From: Ruminococcaceae bacterium UBA7135
GTDB lineage: Bacteria; Bacillota; Clostridia; Oscillospirales; Ruminococcaceae
Direction of reading: 5' to 3'
DNA length: 5,046 nucleotides
Assembly (NCBI GenBank): GCA_002492075.1
Contig: DKXD01000159.1
Coordinates: 4,309 to 9,354, forward strand
The position numbers and the translations under genes are program-made. The notes below the pieces were generated by a model, which made no database searches, was not told where the DNA came from, and was given only the letters and a program-made list of their open reading frames with translations. Shown in pieces: positions 1 through 4,995 of this stretch (position 1 is its first letter; the number at the start of each line of letters is the position of its first letter).

Positions 1-2
1 CG

Positions 3-29
3 GGTGAATCTAAAGTGGAATTGCTGTAA
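3..29 (+). CDS. Possible C-terminal tail of an upstream gene (partial)
   Basis: In the third forward frame the window opens with eight sense codons (GESKVELL) and a TAA stop. A GC-rich hairpin begins 13 bases after the stop, which is the usual arrangement at the end of a bacterial gene. Eight codons are far too few to identify a protein. The other forward and reverse frames here are also partly open, so the call rests only on the stop-then-hairpin layout. It could equally be non-coding. Confidence 0.25.
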   Translation, partial: GESKVELL

Positions 30-41
30 GCGGAGCTTGAT

Positions 42-67
42 AAGGCGGTGCTTTGAAACACCGCCTT
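42..67 (+). terminator. Terminator-like hairpin after the possible upstream gene
   Basis: A perfect 9-bp stem pairs AAGGCGGTG (42-50) with CACCGCCTT (59-67) around the 8-base loop CTTTGAAA. The downstream tail is TGACCTTTT, so the U-run is short and displaced by a few bases. The stem is strong but the tail is weak. It is either an inefficient intrinsic terminator or a simple structured 3' end. Confidence 0.45.
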
Positions 68-69
68 TG

Positions 70-329
70 ACCTTTTCCGCGCTTGTCGGAAATAATATAG
101 GCTTTAGATCACAAAGTTCAATATCAAATACCGGAATTTGTCCGATGATTTCAGTTGTCAATGAGCCGTAAATAGTTTCGGCAGAAAACGCGCCTCGCGT
201 ATCGGAGTGCGCAAGGCGGCTGTTAAGATCTTCCGCGGGAAGAAATGAGATTGCGAAAGTTGTCGGCTTTCGCCAACACGCTGAATGAAAAGCTCGGCGC
301 GGTACGCAGGGTATAGTTTAGAGGTAATA
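70..329. other. Gene-poor stretch, possibly degenerate coding sequence
   Basis: No frame here has a credible start, ribosome binding site and length together. One reverse-strand frame is open from about position 315 to the left window edge, roughly 105 codons. Part of it reads like ordinary protein (for example SLTTEIIGQIPVFDIELCDL), but it has no ATG or GTG start and runs straight through the hairpin at 42-67. On the forward strand a 23-codon ORF (245-316, MRLRKL to VRRV) ends 13 bases before the next terminator, with only a poor, too-close GGGAAG ahead of it. A short dyad, TCTTCC-GCG-GGAAGA, lies at 229-243. I read the stretch as intergenic or as a decayed gene and cannot choose between them. 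Confidence 0.3.
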
Positions 330-364
330 AGATCCTGCTCATTTTTGTGGGCAGGATCTGTTTT
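330..364 (+). terminator. Intrinsic terminator upstream of the kinase-like gene
   Basis: AGATCCTGC (330-338) pairs perfectly with GCAGGATCT (351-359). The inner bases TCA/TGG extend the stem to about 12 bp around a TTTTTG loop. The tail is GTTTT (360-364). It ends 14 bases before the -35 box of the next promoter, so it would insulate the kinase-like gene from read-through. The short U-run makes it moderate rather than strong. Confidence 0.6.
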
Positions 365-378
365 AGTATGTTTGCGTA

Positions 379-407
379 TTGACTTTTGTCGGGAATTGTG
401 ATATAAT
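379..407 (+). promoter_or_regulatory. Extended -10 sigma-A promoter for the kinase-like gene
   Basis: The -35 box TTGACT (379-384) matches consensus at five of six positions. After a 17-base spacer comes a perfect TATAAT (402-407), preceded by TG one base upstream (399-400), giving the extended -10 form TGATATAAT. Transcription should start near 413-415, leaving a leader of about 40 bases. This is a strong vegetative-type promoter, so any control probably comes from the overlapping dyad rather than from weak boxes. Confidence 0.85.
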
Positions 408-410
408 TTT

Positions 411-433
411 TTTATCGGGAACTATCCGATAAA
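411..433 (+). promoter_or_regulatory. Perfect dyad at the transcription start, operator or 5' stem-loop
   Basis: TTTATCGG (411-418) is the exact reverse complement of CCGATAAA (426-433), separated by GAACTAT. A second overlapping dyad, TCCGAT-AA-ATCGGA, covers 425-438. The structure begins four bases after the -10 box and covers the predicted start site, a classic repressor position. In RNA it would form a stem at the extreme 5' end. The repeated TCGG(G)AA half-sites at 389, 415 and 434 favour protein binding, but no regulator gene is visible in the window. Confidence 0.5.
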
Positions 434-454
434 TCGGAATTTACGGAGGATATT

Positions 455-1066
455 ATGATTTTATCATTACAAGGTTGTATGGCGGTTGGCAAAACAACAG
501 CTGTCAACTATTTACTTCAAAATGCGCCATATATACATATAAGTTATGAAGTCAACCGTGATATAATAGACGAAGTCAAGCGTCGTCAATTAGATAAAAA
601 TAAATACGATGACTATTTAGAAATCCAAAAAATGTGGCTTAATAAAGAAGTGGTTCGTTGGCATAAAGCTATAAAATTTCCATGTAGCGTGATGGACTTT
701 GGAGCAGAAGAAATTGAATTTTATACGCTCAATTATCCAAAGAGCATTGGTGTGGAATGGGAGATAGAAAATGCGCTTCATACAGAATTGGAAGCCGTCA
801 GAAAGTGTATGCCGACAAGAATATTATTTCTGGATGCGTCAGATGAAGTACTAAGAAGGCACAAAGAGAATGATGATACCCGTTCAAGAAATTTTTTTGA
901 GCACCATTTGAAATACTTATTGCCTTTAAAAAGGAAATGGTTTTTTGGAAGAACTAATGTTGATATATTACATGTAGATGATTTAGATATTGAAACAGTG
1001 GGAATAAGGGTCAAAGAATGGTGTGACAAATGTATCGCCGATTTTGATGAAAACAAGTTAAGATAA
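455..1066 (+). CDS. Small P-loop kinase-like ATP/GTP-binding protein
   Basis: This 203-residue cytoplasmic protein has a textbook Walker A loop at residues 7-14 (GCMAVGKT), right after an N-terminal beta strand. That is the layout of nucleoside and nucleotide kinases and related small-molecule phosphotransferases. Asp81 in VMDFGAEE sits where such enzymes often carry a catalytic or Walker B acid. RRHKENDDTRSR (134-145) resembles a basic LID that would close over the phosphates. ILFLDAS (123-129) and ILHVDD (171-176) look like later core strands of the fold. No signal peptide or membrane segment is seen. GGAGGA lies 4 bases before the ATG and fixes the start. The gene has its own promoter and is visibly AT-richer than eno: two sampled 60-base lines give 30-33% GC against 62% for one line of eno. 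That suggests separate acquisition. The phosphate acceptor is unknown, and a non-kinase P-loop role is possible. ORF confidence is high; function is only at fold level. Confidence 0.85.
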   Translation: MILSLQGCMAVGKTTAVNYLLQNAPYIHISYEVNRDIIDEVKRRQLDKNKYDDYLEIQKMWLNKEVVRWHKAIKFPCSVMDFGAEEIEFYTLNYPKSIGVEWEIENALHTELEAVRKCMPTRILFLDASDEVLRRHKENDDTRSRNFFEHHLKYLLPLKRKWFFGRTNVDILHVDDLDIETVGIRVKEWCDKCIADFDENKLR

Positions 1067-1083
1067 ATTCCAATATACCGGTA

Positions 1084-1112
1084 ATGTCAACAAACCGTAA
1101 TATTCCCATAAA
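1084..1112 (+). promoter_or_regulatory. Weak candidate promoter for eno
   Basis: ATGTCA (1084-1089) and CATAAA (1107-1112) each match four of six consensus positions with a 17-base spacer. Transcription would start near 1119 and include the whole hairpin leader of eno. Better boxes were not found between the kinase-like gene and eno. The site is marginal, and eno may instead be read from the upstream promoter. Confidence 0.22.
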
Positions 1113-1168
1113 CATTTTGGCGCAACACAAGAAATACGCACATGAATAATTCTCCAAAAAAGAGAAAC

Positions 1169-1199
1169 AATACCTCCGAAGTAAATTTTCGGAGGTATT
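1169..1199 (+). promoter_or_regulatory. 12-bp hairpin enclosing the eno ribosome binding site
   Basis: AATACCTCCGAA (1169-1180) is the exact reverse complement of TTCGGAGGTATT (1188-1199), with a 7-base loop GTAAATT. The 3' arm contains the eno Shine-Dalgarno GGAGG (1191-1195), six bases before the ATG at 1202, so the folded RNA would hide the ribosome binding site. An A-run lies upstream (1156-1161) and TTTT follows the core stem (1198-1201), so the same element also resembles a weak terminator for the kinase-like transcript. It may act at translation, at transcription, or at both. Confidence 0.6.
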
Positions 1200-1201
1200 T
1201 T

Positions 1202-2494
1202 ATGAATTATTACGGCATTGAAAAGGTTATCGGGCGGGAAATTCTCGACAGCCGCGGAAATCCCACGGTTGAAGCGGAGGTTCATTTGGCGGACGGCAGC
1301 GTGGGCTTCGGTGCGACTCCCTCGGGAGCTTCCACGGGCGAGTTTGAGGCTCTCGAACTCCGCGACGGCGACAAAAAACGCTACGGCGGCAAGGGCACTC
1401 AAAAAGCCGCCGAAAACATCACGAAGGAAATATCCAAGGCGGTCAGCGGCATTGACGCGCGAGATACCTACGCGGTGGACGCGGCAATGATAAAGGCGGA
1501 CGGCACTAAAGAAAAATCGCATTTTGGAGCGAATGCGATACTCGCCGTGTCGATAGCGGCGGCAAGAGCGGCGGCTTGCTCGCTAGACGTGCCGTTGTAC
1601 CGCTTTTTGGGCGGCGTGAACGGCAATAGTCTGCCCGTGCCGATGATGAATATTCTAAACGGCGGCGCTCACGCGGCGAATACGGTGGACGTTCAGGAGT
1701 TTATGATAATGCCCGTTGGCGCGAATTCTTTTAAGGAAGCTTTGCGGCAGTGTTCGGAGGTCTTTCACGCGCTGGCGGCTTTGCTCAAGAGCAAGGGACT
1801 TTCCACTGCGGTGGGCGACGAGGGCGGATTTGCGCCCGATCTTGAGAGCGATGAGGCTGCAATACAGTGCATACTCGACGCTGTGGAGAAAGCGGGCTAC
1901 AAGCCGGGCGCGGACTTTATGCTGGCAATGGACGCGGCGGCAAGCGAGTGGAAAGGCGAGAAAAAGGGAGAATACATTCTCCCGAAAGCAATGAAAAAGT
2001 TCACGACCGAGGAGCTTATCTCGCACTGGGAGCAGCTTACAAGCAAGTATCCCATTATATCGCTTGAGGACGGCTTGGACGAGGAGGACTGGGACGGCTG
2101 GAAAACGCTTACCGGTCGGCTTGGGGGAAAGGTGCAGCTTGTCGGCGACGATCTGTTCGTGACGAATACCGAGCGCATTAAACGCGGCATTATGAGCGGC
2201 TGCGGAAACTCCGTGCTTATCAAGCTCAATCAGATAGGCAGCGTTTCCGAAACCCTCGAAGCGGTCAAGACGGCGCATAAGTCGCATTACACTGCGATCT
2301 CCTCACACCGTTCGGGAGAGACCGCCGATACGGTTATAGCCGATCTCGCGGTCGCGCTCAACACCTGTCAGATCAAGACGGGAGCGCCGTCCCGCTCTGA
2401 ACGCGTGGAGAAGTACAATCGTCTGCTTCGGATAGATGAAGAACTTGGAGAATCGGCTATCTATCCCGGCAGAGATGCGTTTAACGTGTCGTAA
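1202..2494 (+). CDS. eno: Enolase (phosphopyruvate hydratase)
   Basis: Enolase interconverts 2-phosphoglycerate and phosphoenolpyruvate in cytoplasmic glycolysis and gluconeogenesis, using Mg2+. The 430-residue product has the normal bacterial length. Family motifs are all present: EILDSRGNPTVE (13-24), the substrate-loop GASTGEFEA (42-50), QEFMI with Glu166, GDEGGFAP with Glu207, the metal ligands Asp244, Glu289 and Asp316, the signature LIKLNQIGSVSET with the catalytic Lys341, SHRSGET with His369-Arg370-Ser371, and KTGAP with Lys392. No key residue is missing. The frame stays open upstream to an ATG at 1142. The start at 1202 is preferred because GGAGG lies six bases before it and conserved homology begins there; the extra 20 residues would come from the hairpin region. 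The neighbours are not glycolytic, so eno is not in the common gapA-pgk-tpiA-gpm cluster. GC is much higher than in the kinase-like gene. Regulation may involve the hairpin over its ribosome binding site. Confidence 0.98.
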   Translation: MNYYGIEKVIGREILDSRGNPTVEAEVHLADGSVGFGATPSGASTGEFEALELRDGDKKRYGGKGTQKAAENITKEISKAVSGIDARDTYAVDAAMIKADGTKEKSHFGANAILAVSIAAARAAACSLDVPLYRFLGGVNGNSLPVPMMNILNGGAHAANTVDVQEFMIMPVGANSFKEALRQCSEVFHALAALLKSKGLSTAVGDEGGFAPDLESDEAAIQCILDAVEKAGYKPGADFMLAMDAAASEWKGEKKGEYILPKAMKKFTTEELISHWEQLTSKYPIISLEDGLDEEDWDGWKTLTGRLGGKVQLVGDDLFVTNTERIKRGIMSGCGNSVLIKLNQIGSVSETLEAVKTAHKSHYTAISSHRSGETADTVIADLAVALNTCQIKTGAPSRSERVEKYNRLLRIDEELGESAIYPGRDAFNVS

Positions 2495-2504
2495 CAAGTT
2501 TTGA

Positions 2505-2587
2505 CAGCTTGTTTTGTGTCACTCAAATAGCGTATAAAAGCGTTATCTTCCCCCCGTGAAGCGGGAAGAGATAACCAAAACAAGCTG
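2505..2587. repeat. Nested inverted repeats downstream of eno
   Basis: CAGCTTGTTTTG (2505-2516) is the exact reverse complement of CAAAACAAGCTG (2576-2587). Inside lies a second, imperfect hairpin: GTTATC (2542-2547) pairs with GATAAC (2570-2575), and C-rich 2550-2555 faces GGG at 2563-2565. On the 3' side the two stems abut directly; on the 5' side 25 unpaired bases separate them. Read on the minus strand, the inner hairpin is followed by GCTTTTATA, so it could be a backup terminator for the opposing operon. No target-site duplication is evident, so a mobile origin is not shown. Confidence 0.6.
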
Positions 2588-2612
2588 AAAAAGCCGCTTG
2601 ACGCGGCTTTTT
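2588..2612. terminator. Bidirectional terminator between eno and the transporter
   Basis: AAAAAGCCGC (2588-2597) pairs perfectly with GCGGCTTTTT (2603-2612) around the loop TTGAC. The GC core is flanked by an A-run on one side and a T-run on the other, so it serves both strands. On the plus strand a further T-run follows (GTTATTTTTT), supporting termination of eno. On the minus strand the stem starts one base after the transporter's TAA stop. The terminal A bases could alternatively pair with the T-run at 2499-2502, extending the outer repeat. Confidence 0.88.
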
Positions 2613-2613
2613 G

Positions 2614-4011
2614 TTATTTTTTGGTCTTTTTGTTTTCACGGCGTTCTTTGTTCGAACTGTCGCGGCGAAAGCCCATTACTTTTCGCGTGTGCTCAACGCT
2701 CTTTTTGCGGATACTCTCACGCAGACGCGTTATTTTAGATACCTTTTTGGGAGGTTCGGGTTCGGGCGGTCCGGCAGGCTTTTCGGGTTCAACATAAACA
2801 TAATCGGGCGTTATATAATCGACGTTTCCAACGTATTGTCCCGTGTCCTGCGGAAGATTTCGCTTTTTGAGCCTGTGCTCCACAAAATCCTTGAACAGCA
2901 TATAAAGCACCGCGCAAACCGGCACGCTGAGGAACATTCCGAGTATTCCGAAAAATCCTCCGCCGATAACTATGGATATCAGTACCCAAACTGCGGGAAG
3001 TCCCGTGGAGTCGCCCAATATCCACGGCGCGATAATGTTTCCATCGATCGTTTGCAGAATACATACGATCAGGATAAACCATATCATCATAGAGGGCTTT
3101 TCGGACAGGAGCAGCAGCAAGCTGCAAGGCACGGCGCCAATTATAGGTCCTACAAACGGTATGAGATTGAAAAGGAACATAATGGCGGAGATAAGGGGCG
3201 TATACGGAATACCGACTATCCAGCAAGCAACAAATATCAAAATACCGACAATAAACGCTTCAACGATCTTTCCGATGATCGAACCGAGAAATTTCTTGCT
3301 CGCTTCACGACAGACGCCGAGAAAGCGCTGCGCTTTTTCGGGCTTTACAAACGCAAATACCAGCTTTTTGCTTTGACCTATGAACATTTCTTTTTTTGCG
3401 AGCAGATATATCGATATCGTAAGCCCTATGAACACGTTTTTCATAGCGTCCAGCATCGACATTACTCCCGAGGCTATATTCCCCGCAAAGTCCATTATTT
3501 CCGAAGAATGATTGTTCCATATCCCGGAAAGGAATTCGCTGAGATCGTCCACCGGATTAGCAAGAAGCTCTTTAAGAAAAGGAACTTTTTTTGATATATT
3601 ATCAATAAACGTGTAAATGTGATCAAAGTAGCCGTCGAGGTTATTGAACAGCAGGACGATGTTCTGTATCAGCTGAGGCAGAACGAGCATTAAAAGCAGT
3701 ATTATCATTGACAGGACAAACAGCATCGTAAGCGTAAGCGCACAGGCGCGTGCGCGTGTGCGCGCGGACCTTTTTTCGGATCTCGCCCATTTCCCGAACA
3801 TACCGTTTTCCAATCGCGTCATAAGCGGATTTAGAAGATACGCGGCAAATATTCCGATTATTATTGGCGTGGTGACTGTCGTTATGAACGACAGTCTGCT
3901 TGTAAGCGCGTCGAAGTTAAATATTGCCAGAATAGCAAGAGCGCTTATGATTATTGTCATCGTAGCGTATCTTGCTATGGTAAAATACTTTTGGTTGCGT
4001 TCTATTTTCAT
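2614..4011 (-). CDS. AI-2E/PerM-family membrane transporter
   Basis: This 465-residue integral membrane protein belongs to the AI-2E transporter family (PerM, TqsA, YdiK, YtvI). Members have been linked to autoinducer-2 export, Na+/H+ antiport and other efflux, so the family name does not settle the substrate. Hydrophobic segments lie near residues 15-33, 43-62, 91-115, 192-206, 248-268, 271-303, 308-322 and 337-373. The region between about 116 and 190 is the large non-membrane domain typical of the family. The hallmark C-terminal core is clear: NLIPFVGPIIGAVP (282-295), DGNIIAPWILG (323-333), then GGGFFGILGMFLSVP (350-364). Residues 377-465 form a hydrophilic tail, proline/glutamate-rich at 406-421 and then strongly basic, probably cytoplasmic. 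The loop at 79-90 (Arg/Ala-rich) fits the positive-inside rule. AAGGAG five bases before the ATG sets the start and overlaps the amidohydrolase stop, implying translational coupling. The gene ends one base before the shared terminator. Confidence 0.93.
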   Translation of the reverse strand: MKIERNQKYFTIARYATMTIIISALAILAIFNFDALTSRLSFITTVTTPIIIGIFAAYLLNPLMTRLENGMFGKWARSEKRSARTRARACALTLTMLFVLSMIILLLMLVLPQLIQNIVLLFNNLDGYFDHIYTFIDNISKKVPFLKELLANPVDDLSEFLSGIWNNHSSEIMDFAGNIASGVMSMLDAMKNVFIGLTISIYLLAKKEMFIGQSKKLVFAFVKPEKAQRFLGVCREASKKFLGSIIGKIVEAFIVGILIFVACWIVGIPYTPLISAIMFLFNLIPFVGPIIGAVPCSLLLLLSEKPSMMIWFILIVCILQTIDGNIIAPWILGDSTGLPAVWVLISIVIGGGFFGILGMFLSVPVCAVLYMLFKDFVEHRLKKRNLPQDTGQYVGNVDYITPDYVYVEPEKPAGPPEPEPPKKVSKITRLRESIRKKSVEHTRKVMGFRRDSSNKERRENKKTKK

Positions 4012-4016
4012 AGGGT

Positions 4017-4022
4017 CTCCTT
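4017..4022 (-). promoter_or_regulatory. Ribosome binding site overlapping the upstream stop codon
   Basis: On the minus strand the sequence reads TAAGGAG: the last two bases of the amidohydrolase stop codon are the first two bases of the AAGGAG ribosome binding site. It sits five bases before the transporter ATG. A ribosome finishing the first gene would be released right on this site, so the two genes are probably translated together at linked levels. Confidence 0.8.
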
Positions 4023-4830
4023 ATATTTCCCCAAGCAGTTTAAGAGCAGTTTTTCCGAGAACAAGCTCTCGTTCGCGAGGGGTAAGCGACAGCTTATCAA
4101 AACGCGCGAGCTCTTCCTTGGCGTTCCACATCGGGTAGTCCGTGCCCCACATTACTCTGTCCGCGCCGAATTTTCGGATAAGGTTTTCCGCGTGATTGGG
4201 AGACATCGCGTAAAGCGAGCTTGAACAGTCGGTGTATATTCTGCACTTTGGATTTTCGCGAATATATTTTCCAAGAAGTTCCGAGCTTTTTTCCCATACT
4301 GTCCACCCGGCAAAGTGCGCCCCTATAACTGTAAGCCGCGGAAAACGCTTCACCACATTCATAAGACGATCCGGCGAAGAGCGATCGGAGCGGGGATCGC
4401 CGCAGTGAAACAATATGGGCAATCTCCCCTCCGAAGCCTCATATATCGGAAATGCTTTTTCGTCATCTATGGCGAAATTCTGAAAATCGCTGTGCAGCTT
4501 TATCCCACGCAATCCCAGTGATATCAGGCGTTCAATCTCTTTTTGTATATCGGGAAAATCGGGGTGCATAGCGCCAAATCCGATAAGTTTATCGGGATAT
4601 TTATCTACGCAATACGATATATAATCATTTATCGCTGTGACTTGCTCGGGCACGGTCGCAACGGATTGCACAATAAAGCGGTCAACTCCCGCTTCGCTGC
4701 CTTTTTGCAGAAGTTCGTTCAGTGTACCGCCACTGTCCATATTCATTCCCCCGTAAAACTCGCTTATACCCGCAGACGCTTTTTGGGCTATCTTATCGGG
4801 GAAAATATGCGCGTGAGCGTCTATTATCAT
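4021..4830 (-). CDS. Metal-dependent amidohydrolase (Amidohydro_2 / ACMSD-like TIM barrel)
   Basis: This 269-residue cytoplasmic protein has the motif order of the amidohydrolase-2 branch of the superfamily, which includes ACMSD-type and dihydroxybenzoate-type decarboxylases as well as hydrolases. The N-terminal strand ends in DAHAHIFP, giving metal ligands His6 and His8. Then come GIKLHSDFQ (109-117), LFHCGD with His142, GAHFAG with His172, and WGTDYP with Asp231, the usual catalytic or metal acid. No carboxylated-lysine pattern is seen, so a single metal site is likely. The C-terminus GKTALKLLGE (259-268) corresponds to the family's usual G-x-NA-x-x-L end, with Thr in place of Asn. Length is at the short end for the family but nothing appears missing. 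It is first in a two-gene operon with the AI-2E-family transporter, so its substrate or product may be exported. The ATG is supported by AGGA ten bases upstream, a modest ribosome binding site. The substrate cannot be assigned: hydrolase and decarboxylase are both possible. Confidence 0.93.
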   Translation of the reverse strand: MIIDAHAHIFPDKIAQKASAGISEFYGGMNMDSGGTLNELLQKGSEAGVDRFIVQSVATVPEQVTAINDYISYCVDKYPDKLIGFGAMHPDFPDIQKEIERLISLGLRGIKLHSDFQNFAIDDEKAFPIYEASEGRLPILFHCGDPRSDRSSPDRLMNVVKRFPRLTVIGAHFAGWTVWEKSSELLGKYIRENPKCRIYTDCSSSLYAMSPNHAENLIRKFGADRVMWGTDYPMWNAKEELARFDKLSLTPRERELVLGKTALKLLGEI

Positions 4831-4864
4831 AATTATCCCATCCTGTTTTTGGTTTTACTATTTT

Positions 4865-4893
4865 ATTATATATCTTTTTTGAGGGCTTGTCAA
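4865..4893 (-). promoter_or_regulatory. Perfect-consensus sigma-A promoter of the minus-strand operon
   Basis: On the minus strand the -35 box is TTGACA (4893-4888), the spacer is exactly 17 bases, and the -10 box is TATAAT (4870-4865). Both hexamers are perfect. Transcription should start near 4858, giving a leader of about 28 bases before the amidohydrolase ATG. No dyad overlaps the boxes, so strong, largely constitutive expression is the simplest reading. Confidence 0.9.
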
Positions 4894-4968
4894 TACGAAA
4901 AAGGAACGAAATATCTTCACAAATTTGCAAAAAACGCAATTTTTAAAGAAAAAACCGTTTTAATGGCA

Positions 4969-4995
4969 TTTTCCCCGCCGAATGGGCTGGGAAAA
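4969..4995. repeat. Stem-loop upstream of the minus-strand operon
   Basis: TTTTCCC (4969-4975) pairs with GGGAAAA (4989-4995). After one C/T mismatch, GCC (4977-4979) pairs with GGC (4985-4987) around the loop GAATG. No U-run follows immediately on either strand. It could be the 3' structure of a minus-strand gene starting beyond the window, or a palindromic intergenic element. The surrounding 4894-5046 holds no supportable gene: the forward frame from the ATG at 4963 is open to the edge for 28 codons but lacks a ribosome binding site. Confidence 0.35.

Noticed and set aside
245..316. 23-codon forward ORF before the terminator at 330
   Set aside because: It is very short, with a purine stretch too close to the ATG to act as a good ribosome binding site. 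It is mentioned in the region note but not called as a gene.
1062..1090. Reverse-strand TTGACA (1090-1085) as an antisense promoter into the kinase-like gene
   Set aside because: At 17 bases the -10 candidate is TTTATC, with only three of six matches; a chance -35-like hexamer is more likely.
1142..1201. Upstream in-frame ATG that would add 20 residues to enolase
   Set aside because: There is no ribosome binding site before 1142, the added residues are encoded by the hairpin and its flank, and family homology begins at the 1202 start, which has a well-placed GGAGG.
1058..1522. 154-codon reverse open frame overlapping the start of eno and the intergenic gap
   Set aside because: It is mostly antisense to conserved enolase sequence and crosses the hairpin; no recognisable domain.
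1655..2287. 210-codon reverse open frame inside eno
   Set aside because: It is a shadow of a GC-rich, highly conserved gene, with no motif and no independent ribosome binding site.
2501..2538. TTGACA at 2501-2506 and TATAAA at 2533-2538 as a promoter after eno
   Set aside because: The spacer is 26 bases, far outside the working range, and there is no forward gene downstream to drive.
2505..2587. Inverted repeats after eno as a miniature transposable element
   Set aside because: No convincing direct target duplication flanks the repeat, and a single copy in the window cannot show mobility; kept only as a repeat.
2611..3594. 327-codon forward open frame opposite the transporter gene
   Set aside because: It lies wholly antisense to a clear AI-2E-family gene, starts inside the terminator, has no ribosome binding site, and its composition (rich in Arg, Tyr, His) is typical of a shadow frame.
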